Assembly (NCBI RefSeq): GCF_004402705.1
Contig: NZ_SOFM01000006.1
Coordinates: forward strand, 1-64,000
Source of the DNA: Cryobacterium mannosilyticum
Lineage (GTDB): Bacteria > Actinomycetota > Actinomycetes > Actinomycetales > Microbacteriaceae
Length of the DNA stretch: 64,000 bases
Direction of reading: 5' to 3'
The translations under genes were made by a program, and so were the position numbers. The notes beneath the pieces were generated by a model that saw only the letters and a program-made list of their open reading frames with translations, was not told where the DNA came from and searched no databases. Of the stretch, positions 8,363 through 16,029 are shown piece after piece (positions within the stretch are counted from its first letter, which is position 1; every line of letters begins with the position of its first letter).

Positions 8363-9316
8363 ATGTCGTCACTGACAAACTACGGCCAGGCGATCGCATC
8401 GACCACCATCGCGCTTCAGGAACTGCTGGCCTCTCCGCTGGTCGGGTTGCAGGCCACCATTCGGGCGCCCGGCGAGGCCCGGACCGGCCTGACCGGGGCG
8501 TCCGTGAACCTGTTCCTCTACAGCGACGGCCTGATCAGCTACCGTGAGGCCAGCACCCAGCACGGCCCGAGCCGGGTCATCGCCGAGCTGCACTACCTGG
8601 TCAGCGCTTTTCCCGCGGACGACGGAGACACGGATGCCGCCAGCCACCGGGCCTTCGGCGCCGCCAGGGCCGCGATCGAGCGGCACCCGGTGCTCACCGT
8701 GCCGGTCGGGTCGGCGGACAGCCTCCAGGTCTGGCTCACCTCGTCGCCCCTGACCGCCGAGTCGCTCACCGCTCTCTGGCTGGCGTCAGGGGCGCCGCTG
8801 CGGTTGTCCTTCGGGGTGATGGCGTCGTTCACCCTCGACGCGGCCGAACGGGTCGCCGTGGTCGGCACGGTGCACGACGTTGTGCAACTCGCCGGGGCGG
8901 GGGCGATCGCCGTGTTCAGCGGCACGGATGCGGCGGCGAAGGCGGCCGCGGCGGCATCCGTGGCGCAGGAACTGGGCAAGGCCCTCGTGACCGTGCCGCT
9001 CGCCTCGATCGTCAGCCGCGACATGGACGAAACCGAGCACAATCTCACCGCGCTGTTCGAGCAGGCCGAGCACCGGGGGGCTGTCCTGCTGATCGACGAG
9101 GCCGAGGACCTGTTCGGCGTGCGCCCGGAGGTGCTCGACATCGACGACCCATACTCCGCGATCGAGATCGGCCAGGTTCTGGACCGGCTCGGCCGGTCGC
9201 CGAGCGTCGTGATCATCGCGATCCGGGACTCGGCCGGCGATGAGCTGGCCGACCGCGCCAGGGTCGAAGTGCGGTTCCCGGACGAGGGGCAGGCCGACCC
9301 GGCACCGGCCGGTTGA
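8363..9316 (+). CDS. Pvc16-like (DUF4255) protein fused to a degenerate Pvc15-like AAA domain
   Basis: A 317-residue protein with two parts. Residues 1-135 resemble the DUF4255/Pvc16 N-terminal domain of contractile injection systems (NYGQAIASTTIALQELL, NLFLYSDGLISYRE, LHYLVSAFPADDGD, RHPVLTVPVG). Residues about 170-305 resemble the AAA ATPase of the same systems: SRDMDETEHNLTALFEQAE, Walker B VLLIDEAEDLFGVRPEV and IEIGQVLDRL are clear, but the P-loop reads FSGTDAAAKA in place of GxxGxGKT, so ATP binding is doubtful. No sheath, tube or baseplate gene is in the window. ACGGAG precedes the ATG by 5 nt. Role unknown. Confidence 0.6.
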   Translation: MSSLTNYGQAIASTTIALQELLASPLVGLQATIRAPGEARTGLTGASVNLFLYSDGLISYREASTQHGPSRVIAELHYLVSAFPADDGDTDAASHRAFGAARAAIERHPVLTVPVGSADSLQVWLTSSPLTAESLTALWLASGAPLRLSFGVMASFTLDAAERVAVVGTVHDVVQLAGAGAIAVFSGTDAAAKAAAAASVAQELGKALVTVPLASIVSRDMDETEHNLTALFEQAEHRGAVLLIDEAEDLFGVRPEVLDIDDPYSAIEIGQVLDRLGRSPSVVIIAIRDSAGDELADRARVEVRFPDEGQADPAPAG

Positions 9317-9319
9317 GCC

Positions 9320-9325
9320 TACGCT
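9320..9325 (+). promoter_or_regulatory. -10 box (TACGCT) of the small 9332 gene, leaderless type
   Basis: TACGCT lies 6 nt before the ATG at 9332 and overlaps the last part of the preceding gene's stop region. The gene may therefore be transcribed separately from its neighbour. Confidence 0.4.
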
Positions 9326-9331
9326 GGCTGT

Positions 9332-9622
9332 ATGCCCTCGTTCCGCATCGAAATGACCATCGGCGCGGTGAAACCGGGTGTCGCCCCGCAGTCCGTGCTC
9401 CCCGCCGCAGCCGCCGCGGCCGCCGCGCTGACCACCGTGGAGGCCTCCGACCTGGCCGTCGTGGCCGGTGCGGCCCGGGCGACCGTGCGGTTCAGCGCAG
9501 ACGACCCGTCAGACGCGCTCCGGATCGGGCACGCCGTGCTCGTCGCCACCGGCAGGGTGGCCGATCCGCAGTCCTGGCGGGTGACCGAACGGATCAGAGG
9601 TCGCTGGCTCCCGGTGCGCTGA
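9332..9622 (+). CDS. Small conserved-looking protein of unknown function
   Basis: A 96-residue protein that I do not recognise. It is mixed alpha/beta with an Ala-rich helix (residues about 22-35), no membrane segment and no cysteines. The C-terminus (DALRIGHAVLVATGRVADPQSWRVTERIRGRWLPVR) suggests a compact nucleotide- or nucleic-acid-binding-like fold, but this is a guess. It starts 15 nt after the Pvc16/AAA gene, has good codon use and its own -10 box, and is followed by a hairpin. Confidence 0.6.
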   Translation: MPSFRIEMTIGAVKPGVAPQSVLPAAAAAAAALTTVEASDLAVVAGAARATVRFSADDPSDALRIGHAVLVATGRVADPQSWRVTERIRGRWLPVR

Positions 9623-9625
9623 CCC

Positions 9626-9651
9626 GCCCGGCGGCGCTCAGGCGCCCGGGC
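9626..9651. terminator. Hairpin between convergent genes
   Basis: GCCCGG (9626-9631) pairs with CCGGGC (9646-9651), with an inner GCGC/GCGC stem and a 2-nt bulge. It lies 3 nt after one stop and just beyond the end of the convergent DUF429 gene. There is no U-tract, so it is a candidate two-way terminator only. Confidence 0.4.
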
Positions 9652-9661
9652 CCACCGTGCT

Positions 9662-10483
9662 TCAGCGCGGCCGGCGCTGCTCCGGCCGGGCCGGCGCGAT
9701 GATCGTGGCCCGGTGCCCATCGGGGGAGAGCTGGTCGTCCGCACCGAGCACCTGGCTACGCTCGATGCCGTGGTGCCACCAGAGCGACGCGGTCCACGCG
9801 CTGACCAGGGCGTCGATCAGGTCCTCCCGGTGTTTGTAGGCCCGGTCGAGCAGCGGCGAGTGGCTGGTGACCAGGGCATCCGACACCGGGTGGGTGGACA
9901 GGTCCAGGGGTGGCGTCGCAGCATGCAGCCGCCATAGCCGCTGGATGAGGTCGTCGCACACGAACGCCCGGGCGGCGCGACGCTGGTCGGGAGGGAGGGC
10001 CGACCCCATCCGCTTGTAGCGCGGCCGTTTGTCGTCGTACCCGAACTCCTCGGCGCCGACCAGGGTCGTGTACGGGTAGCACTCGAAGAAACTGGCGGTG
10101 GCCGGGTCCACCGGCGACAGGCCGTCGGTGTAGGTCCAGCCGGATGCCTCGAGCCGACGACGGATCGATACGCCGCCCTGCCACGGGCGGGCGAGGTTGG
10201 AGGCGTTCGCGGAGACGAACCAGCCGCCGTAGCGGCTGCCGGTCTCACGTTCGCACAGTCGCATCCCGGAAGGATTGTTCACCACCAGCGGGGCGTCGAT
10301 CGCGAGCACCGCGCCCGGCTCCCACATCGAGTCGATCCACTCGAGCACGGCCTCGGTGCCCCTGGCCCAGCCGGCGCCGAGGACCTGGCCCTCTTCGTCG
10401 ATGCAGGCCAGGCCGGTTTCGTTGGCCGGTTTGGTGGCCGTGCCTTCGGCCCAGGCCAGATCAACTCCGAGGAATCGCGTCAT
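9662..10483 (-). CDS. DUF429 protein, predicted RNase H-like fold
   Basis: A 273-residue DUF429 family protein. It starts with the RNase H-like acidic strand (RFLGVDLAW), followed by a second acidic strand (AVLAIDAPLVVNN) and the family's GSRYGGWFVSANASNL and EDLIDALVSAWTASL. These proteins are predicted nucleases or ATPases of the RNase H fold; no substrate is established. Reverse-strand TATCTA lies 6 nt before the ATG (last base departs from TANNNT), so the mRNA may be leaderless. Divergent from the sugar porter. Confidence 0.85.
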   Translation of the reverse strand: MTRFLGVDLAWAEGTATKPANETGLACIDEEGQVLGAGWARGTEAVLEWIDSMWEPGAVLAIDAPLVVNNPSGMRLCERETGSRYGGWFVSANASNLARPWQGGVSIRRRLEASGWTYTDGLSPVDPATASFFECYPYTTLVGAEEFGYDDKRPRYKRMGSALPPDQRRAARAFVCDDLIQRLWRLHAATPPLDLSTHPVSDALVTSHSPLLDRAYKHREDLIDALVSAWTASLWWHHGIERSQVLGADDQLSPDGHRATIIAPARPEQRRPR

Positions 10484-10628
10484 GCGTCATAGATAGCACA
10501 CGCGCCTGTCACCCGAAGTGGGCGTTCCGCCTGCACCAGGGCATCCGGTAAAATTTGGCCGATTTTTCCGGCAGAGACCGCCGGGCGTAGCCTCGGAAGG
10601 TTGTCCCACAGAACTGAGGTCGCCGAAA

Positions 10629-12101
10629 ATGAAGCAAAAACTACAACCGTCGACAAACGGAAAGGTCATCGCACTCGCGGTAGCCGGGGCCTTCGGAGGA
10701 TTCCTCTTCGGGTTCGATGCGTCGGTCATCAATGGCGCCGTCAATGCCATTCAGGATGAGTACTCGCTCAACGCCACCCTGACGGGTCTGGCCGTGGCGA
10801 GCGCGCTGCTCGGGGCCGCGGGCGGTGCGTATCTCGGCGGGAGCGTGGGCGACCGGTTCGGTCGCATCCCCGTCATGCTGCTCGGCTCGATTATGTTCTT
10901 TATTAGCTCGGTTGGATCGGCCTTCGCCTTCGGCGTCTTCGACCTTGTGCTCTGGCGCATTGTCGGTGGCCTCGGGATCGGACTCGCCTCCGTTGTCGCT
11001 CCGGCGTACATCGCCGAGATCTCGCCCCGGCAGATGCGTGGGCGGCTGGGATCGCTCCAGCAACTCGCCATCACCATCGGCATTTTCTCGGCGCTGCTCT
11101 CCGACGCGGTCTTCGCCAATACCGCCGGCGGCGCCGGCGAACCGTCCCTGTTCGGGCTCGACGCCTGGCGCTGGATGTTCCTCGCCTGCGCCCTGCCCGC
11201 CGCCGTGTACTTCGTCATCGCCAGGCTCCTGCCGGAATCGCCGCGCTTCCTCGTGCTCAAGGAACGCGAGGACGAGGCCCGCGCCGTCTTCGCGAAGCTC
11301 TGGCCGAACGGCGACGTGGACCGTGAGATCCGCGACATCAAGACGTCGATCGCGGTCGACAAGCGCGCTGCCCGCTCCGGTTCGCTCCGGGGCAAGGCCC
11401 TGGGACTCCGGCCGATCGTCTGGGTCGGGATCATCCTGTCCGTCTTCCAGCAGTTCGTCGGCATCAACGTGATCTTCTTCTACTCGACCACGTTGTGGAA
11501 GGCGGTGGGCTTCGAGGAGTCCAGTTCCCTGACCATCTCCGTGTTCACCGGTCTCACCAACATCCTGGTCACCTTCGTCGCCATCGCACTCGTCGACCGG
11601 ATCGGCCGGCGGCCGATCCTGATGACCGGTTCGATCGGGATGACCCTGTCGCTGGCCACCATGGCGATCGCGTTCAGCCAGGCGGTGACCGTGAACGGTG
11701 AACTCAGCCTGCCCGGCGCCTGGGGTCCGATCGCCCTGGTCGCGGCGAACGTGTTCGTGATCTTCTTCGGTGCGTCGTGGGGTCCGGTGGTCTGGGTGCT
11801 GCTCGGGGAGATCTTCCCGAACACGATCCGAGTGAAGGCCCTCGGAATCGCGGCCGCCGCGCAGTGGGTCGCCAACTTCCTGGTCGCCGTCACGTTCCCA
11901 CCGCTGGCGGCGCTGTCGTTGCCGTTGACCTACGGGATGTACGCGGTGTTCGCGGCACTGTCCTTCGTCTTCGTCCTGACCAAGATCCCGGAGACCAACG
12001 GGATGTCGCTCGACGAGGCGAACACCCTGCTGCCGCCGAAGAACGCGGCGAAGAAGGCCGCCGCGAGGCTCGCCGCGGAGAAGGTGCCCGTCAGGGTCTG
12101 A
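10629..12101 (+). CDS. Sugar porter family MFS transporter
   Basis: A 490-residue, 12-TM proton-linked sugar transporter of the XylE/GalP group. Diagnostic motifs are GGFLFGFDASVINGA in TM1, GGSVGDRFGRIPVM in loop 2-3, PESPRFLVLKEREDEA before the central loop, QQFVGINVIFFYSTTLW in TM7, DRIGRRPILM in loop 8-9, and IPETNGMSLDE after TM12. The frame continues upstream, but MKQKLQPSTNGKV is the family-like start and GAGGT precedes this ATG. Two extra segments near residues 180 and 360 are modest. Monocistronic. The sugar cannot be read from sequence. Confidence 0.92.
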   Translation: MKQKLQPSTNGKVIALAVAGAFGGFLFGFDASVINGAVNAIQDEYSLNATLTGLAVASALLGAAGGAYLGGSVGDRFGRIPVMLLGSIMFFISSVGSAFAFGVFDLVLWRIVGGLGIGLASVVAPAYIAEISPRQMRGRLGSLQQLAITIGIFSALLSDAVFANTAGGAGEPSLFGLDAWRWMFLACALPAAVYFVIARLLPESPRFLVLKEREDEARAVFAKLWPNGDVDREIRDIKTSIAVDKRAARSGSLRGKALGLRPIVWVGIILSVFQQFVGINVIFFYSTTLWKAVGFEESSSLTISVFTGLTNILVTFVAIALVDRIGRRPILMTGSIGMTLSLATMAIAFSQAVTVNGELSLPGAWGPIALVAANVFVIFFGASWGPVVWVLLGEIFPNTIRVKALGIAAAAQWVANFLVAVTFPPLAALSLPLTYGMYAVFAALSFVFVLTKIPETNGMSLDEANTLLPPKNAAKKAAARLAAEKVPVRV

Positions 12102-12103
12102 TC

Positions 12104-12853
12104 CTAGATCAGGCCGCGCAGCAGCTCCTCGGAGCTGACCCCGAGGCGGCCGGCCCGCTCGGCGAGGCGCGCGTGCTCGTCGACGGAAAGCGTCAGCGAG
12201 ATCGTGCGGCCGGGTGCGGCGGCCGCCTCCGGCCCGGCGGAATCGAACGAGAAGAGTTCGGGATGCGCCGAGCGGCCGGCGGGCTTCGAGGCCGGTGGCG
12301 CGGTGGCAGGCCGCTCCGCCGCACCGCGCCGCGCCGGCGTGCTGCGAACGACGGCGGTTGAGGCGTCGGGGGCCGGCACGAGGTCGCCGGTTCGCACCCA
12401 CCCCGGGCCGGGCTTGAACGGGACCTTGCGCTGGAACGCCTCGGAGACGGCGCGGGCGCGGCTGTCCGCGGCCTCGTTCAGCGGATGATTCGCGTGCCCC
12501 TTGACCCATTCGAACCGGTATCTGCGGCCGACCAGCGCGGCGTCGATCTCCTGCAGCAGTTCGAGGTTGAGCACGGGCTTGCCGTCGGCCTTGCGCCAGC
12601 CCTTGGCCTTCCAGCCGCGCATCCATTTCGTCACGGAGTTGATCACGTACTGGCTGTCGCAGAGCACGAGAAGGTCGTCCTCGAGGTGCGCGGTCGCCCG
12701 GAACAGCTCCAGCACGGCCTTGAGCTCGCCCTGGTTGTTCGTGGCGTGCTCCCACCCGCCGGCAGCCCAGCAGAAGTCGTTGACGTACCACGCCCATCCG
12801 GCCGGACCGGGATTGCCGAGCGCGGAGCCGTCAGCGGCGGCGATGATGGTCAT
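12104..12853 (-). CDS. rnhA: Ribonuclease HI with a C-terminal extension
   Basis: Cleaves RNA in RNA-DNA hybrids. Residues 1-150 form the RNase HI domain with its acidic residues in ADGSALGNPG, NNQGELKAV, LCDSQYVIN and ANHPLNEAADSRA. The protein is 249 residues, about 95 longer than E. coli RnhA. The tail has a Pro/Ala-rich linker and then an approximately 35-residue helical end (TISLTLSVDEHARLAERAGRLG...) that looks like a ribbon-helix-helix or small dimer helix. The start is ATG 12853 with AAAGG 6 nt before it; upstream in-frame codons are not family-like. Confidence 0.88.
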   Translation of the reverse strand: MTIIAAADGSALGNPGPAGWAWYVNDFCWAAGGWEHATNNQGELKAVLELFRATAHLEDDLLVLCDSQYVINSVTKWMRGWKAKGWRKADGKPVLNLELLQEIDAALVGRRYRFEWVKGHANHPLNEAADSRARAVSEAFQRKVPFKPGPGWVRTGDLVPAPDASTAVVRSTPARRGAAERPATAPPASKPAGRSAHPELFSFDSAGPEAAAAPGRTISLTLSVDEHARLAERAGRLGVSSEELLRGLI

Positions 12854-12926
12854 TGCTGGCCTTTCGTCTGGTCCCGTGAACCGGGACCTGTCCATTTTGC
12901 CACCGGGACGACCGCGACCCCGCCGC

Positions 12927-12932
12927 TAGGCT
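12927..12932 (+). promoter_or_regulatory. -10 box (TAGGCT) of the Nudix gene, leaderless type
   Basis: TAGGCT ends 6 nt before the ATG at 12939. No Shine-Dalgarno sequence is present. Confidence 0.45.
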
Positions 12933-12938
12933 CTTTTC

Positions 12939-13418
12939 ATGGCCACTCCCGACTTCATCCTCGGACTCCGCGAGAGCATCGGGCATGCCCCGTTATGGCT
13001 GAGCGGCGTCACCGCTGTCGTCGTGCGGGATGCCGAGGTGCTCCTCGTGCGCCGCGTCGACACGGGCCACTGGTCGTCCGTGGCCGGCGTCATCGATCCC
13101 GGTGAAGAGCCCGCGGATGCTGCGGCCCGCGAAATCCTCGAGGAGGCCGGTATCGTCGCCGAGGTGGAAGCCCTCGTCGGCGTCTTCACCCGCGAGCCGC
13201 TCAGCTACGCGAACGGGGACCAGGCGCAATACCTCGACCTCGTCTTCCGCTGTCGGTGGGTGAGCGGAGAGCCGCACCCCGCCGACGGTGAGAACACGGC
13301 GGCGGCGTGGTGGCCCCTCGACGCGCTCCCGGCGCTGCCGGACACCCACGCCGAGCGACTGCGGCTGGCGGTCTCCCACCAGGGCCCGGCGGCCTTTCGC
13401 CGCCGGAACGGAGGCTAG
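12939..13418 (+). CDS. Nudix hydrolase
   Basis: A 159-residue Nudix enzyme with the full box (GVIDPGEEPADAAAREILEEAGI, fitting G-x5-E-x7-REUxEExGU), residues about 52-74. It has an N-terminal leader helix (DFILGLRESIGHAPLWLSG) typical of actinobacterial NUDIX proteins annotated as MutT-like. It hydrolyses a nucleoside diphosphate linked to another group; the substrate is not readable. It overlaps the 3' end of marP by 4 nt, tail to tail. Confidence 0.9.
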   Translation: MATPDFILGLRESIGHAPLWLSGVTAVVVRDAEVLLVRRVDTGHWSSVAGVIDPGEEPADAAAREILEEAGIVAEVEALVGVFTREPLSYANGDQAQYLDLVFRCRWVSGEPHPADGENTAAAWWPLDALPALPDTHAERLRLAVSHQGPAAFRRRNGG

Positions 13419-14596
13419 CCCTTGATGCAGTCCCCGGAGGAGACCGGAGCCGAAAGCGCCGCCGCCTGGGCGGCCACCGGGTCGACTTCCTCCATCGCGA
13501 GAGCGTAGCCGAGGTTGTTCGTGACGGTTGACTTGGCGAAAATGACTCCGGCCACCTGGCCGGCCTCGCTCAGGAGCGGCCCCCCGGATTCGCCGTGCTG
13601 CACGTCCGCAGCGAGCGTGTAGAGCTGCCGCTGCGCCGGTTCCTGGCCGTAGATGTCGGCGACGAGCGCCGGGGCCACGGCGACGACCTGGGCCGGCCCG
13701 GAATCGAACGGGCCGCCGTAGGGGTAGCCGTCGCTGACGGCCCGGCTGCCCGGGGCGAGGTTGGGACCGAGTTCGAGCGCAGGGGCGGAGAGGCCGCTCA
13801 CGGCGATGACGGCCAGGTCGACGACCGGGTCGAAGTAGACGACCTGGCCTGGCCTGGCGTTGCCGCCCGGCGTGACGACGACGGGTTCGGTCACCCCGGC
13901 GACGACGTGGGCGTTGGTGAGCACGCGGTCCTCGGCGATGACGAAACCGCTGCCCGACTGGTTCTGCCCGCAGGCGTAGGCGGTGCCGGTGATCTTCATC
14001 ACGGATTGCCGGGCCGCGAGCAGTGCGTCGGTGTCGGCGGAGACAGGCGGGATGGTCGGCATCGGCCCGTTGAAGGCCTCGACCACCCGGGGGAGCCCTT
14101 CGCTGACGACGACGGAGCGCAGCTGGGCGAGGAACGACTTCAGCGGGTCGGGGGTCAGGGTGTCGATCGACCGGATCACGCCGGAGGAGGCGATGGCCGG
14201 AGAGAGCAACGGCACGCCCAGCCCGCCGATGCTGAACGCGAGCATCGACACGACGAGGGCGGAGGCGACGACCGCGGCTCCGGCGCCGAGCATCCGGTCT
14301 GCCAGGCGCAGCTTGGTGCGGGCGCTGTGCGGGCGAAGGGACCGGCCGATCGAGCTGCCGAGTGAGAGGCCGCCGACCAGGAGCACCCCGGCCGTTGCGA
14401 GGGTGGCGGCCGTGCGCCATTCGGCGGCGGGAACCCAGGTGCCGACCACGGGAACGAGGAAGTAGGCGGCGACGCCACCGGCGATGAGCCCGGCGATGCT
14501 GCTCAGGCTGCCGATCAGGCCGCTGCGGAAGCCCGAGGCGAGGTAGCTCACCAGCAGCAGGACCAGGAGGATGTCAACAATCGTTGAACCTGGCAT
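13415..14596 (-). CDS. marP: MarP-type membrane serine protease (CvpA domain plus trypsin domain)
   Basis: A 393-residue protein with four TM helices in an N-terminal CvpA/colicin V-like domain (DILLVLLLVSYLASGFRSGLIGS...), followed by an extracytoplasmic chymotrypsin-like protease. The catalytic triad is visible: His in LTNAHVVAG, Asp in VVDLAVIAV, Ser in QHGESGGPLL. MarP (M. tuberculosis Rv3671c) protects against acid and oxidative stress by acting on cell-wall hydrolases. It also has cysteines in the protease domain that could form the regulatory disulfide known in MarP. Monocistronic, divergent from the DUF4192 gene. Confidence 0.9.
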   Translation of the reverse strand: MPGSTIVDILLVLLLVSYLASGFRSGLIGSLSSIAGLIAGGVAAYFLVPVVGTWVPAAEWRTAATLATAGVLLVGGLSLGSSIGRSLRPHSARTKLRLADRMLGAGAAVVASALVVSMLAFSIGGLGVPLLSPAIASSGVIRSIDTLTPDPLKSFLAQLRSVVVSEGLPRVVEAFNGPMPTIPPVSADTDALLAARQSVMKITGTAYACGQNQSGSGFVIAEDRVLTNAHVVAGVTEPVVVTPGGNARPGQVVYFDPVVDLAVIAVSGLSAPALELGPNLAPGSRAVSDGYPYGGPFDSGPAQVVAVAPALVADIYGQEPAQRQLYTLAADVQHGESGGPLLSEAGQVAGVIFAKSTVTNNLGYALAMEEVDPVAAQAAALSAPVSSGDCIKG

Positions 14597-14779
14597 TCGT
14601 GGACCCTGCGCTTTCGTCGGTGCCCGGCGTTCACCCTCGGCATTTCTTGCTCAAGAGTACGGTGCCGCCGCGCCATCGCATCATTCGTGGGAGTCATCCA
14701 CAGGCAGCCTGAAGGTGCGGTTGTCCACCGATTGCGTCGGAGGCGGTCGCAGCTTCGGCCGAAAGGCAAGGGTTGCCGC

Positions 14780-16003
14780 ATGAACAGGACAATCGTCAAG
14801 ACCAGGGAAGCGCATGACTTCCTCGCGCTCGTGCCGCAACTCGTCGGATTCCAGCCGGAACGGAGCATGGTGCTCGTGGCGTTCCGAGGCAACCGCACCT
14901 GCGGGGCCATGCGCTTCAACCTGCCGGCAGCCGGCGCATCCCGCACAGTGTTGCGGAGAATCGCGTCTACCCTCGTCGGCACGCTGTGCCGGATCCCCGG
15001 GGTGGACGCTGTCGTGCCGGTGGTCTACACGGAGGAGACGTTCGCGTCGGTGGCCGGGCTGCCGGCGGAGCGGTTCGCCGAAACCGTGTGTGCGCGGGCG
15101 GAACTGTCCGGCTTCCTCGTTCGGGACGCGCTCTGCGTCGCACCGGACGGCTGGGGGTCCTACCGTGACCCGTCCTGCCCGGCCGGCGGGCATCCGCTGG
15201 CGGACATCGCCGGATCGGAGGTGCAGCGGGCCATCCCTGCCGAGGCCCGCCGTGACCTGGCCAGCCTGCGCAGCCGGGCCGACCTGCCCCGTGTCGACCT
15301 CGCCGCGCGGGAGCGGGTCGGCCGCCGGCTGGCCCGCTACCAGAGGCTCGGCGGAAAGGAGGAGACCGTTCCCGAGCTGCTCGCGATGGTCGGTGACATC
15401 CTCGATCCGGTCGCCAGAGCGGAGGCGGCCCTGGACTGGGATCCGGGCGCCCTCGATCCCGCGGACGTGGCGGCGCTGCTCTTCCTGCTGCAGGGCCCTG
15501 CCTGCCGTGACCAGATGATGCTGCAGTTCGCGTTCGGTGAGGCGGTCGGCGCGCTCACCCACGCGCTGAACCTGCGGTACGCGGCCATCCAGGGCGCCAC
15601 GGGGCAGAGCATGGACGACATCGTGCGGGCCGAGCGGGAACGGAACGGTGACGACGAACCCGACGCGAAACGGACGAGCGACCTGATCCTCGGTCTCACG
15701 ACCGTGCGGCCGGACCCCGACCGCATCGAACGGGCGGTGCGGTTGCTGTTGACCGTGGTCGCCCTGGCCCCGCGCCGGGCCAGGCCTGCCCCGTATTGCA
15801 TGCTCGCCTGGTTGTCCTGGGCGATGGGCCGCGGTTCGGTGGCGGGCATCTTCGTCGACCGGGCGCTGGCCGTCGACCCTCGCTACGGCATGGCGGACCT
15901 GCTGGACACGCTCGTCTCCTCAGGGCACCTGCCGGACTGGGCGTTCGCGGTGCCGTTCGATGAAGAACGGCCACCGGAGACGACGAGTCCGGCCGGGGCC
16001 TGA
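14780..16003 (+). CDS. DUF4192 domain-containing protein
   Basis: A 407-residue actinobacterial DUF4192 protein, recognised by AHDFLALVPQLVGFQPERSMVLVAFRG at the N-terminus and the helical C-terminus with YCMLAWLSWAMGRGSVAGIFVDRALAVDPRYGMADLL. The function of the family is unknown. It appears cytoplasmic and alpha/beta, with no signal peptide. The ATG at 14780 has AAGG 10-13 nt upstream; an upstream in-frame extension to 14687 is Arg-rich and not family-like. Stands alone. Confidence 0.85.
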   Translation: MNRTIVKTREAHDFLALVPQLVGFQPERSMVLVAFRGNRTCGAMRFNLPAAGASRTVLRRIASTLVGTLCRIPGVDAVVPVVYTEETFASVAGLPAERFAETVCARAELSGFLVRDALCVAPDGWGSYRDPSCPAGGHPLADIAGSEVQRAIPAEARRDLASLRSRADLPRVDLAARERVGRRLARYQRLGGKEETVPELLAMVGDILDPVARAEAALDWDPGALDPADVAALLFLLQGPACRDQMMLQFAFGEAVGALTHALNLRYAAIQGATGQSMDDIVRAERERNGDDEPDAKRTSDLILGLTTVRPDPDRIERAVRLLLTVVALAPRRARPAPYCMLAWLSWAMGRGSVAGIFVDRALAVDPRYGMADLLDTLVSSGHLPDWAFAVPFDEERPPETTSPAGA

Positions 16004-16029
16004 AGTGAGGGTCCGTCTGCCGGCCCGGG

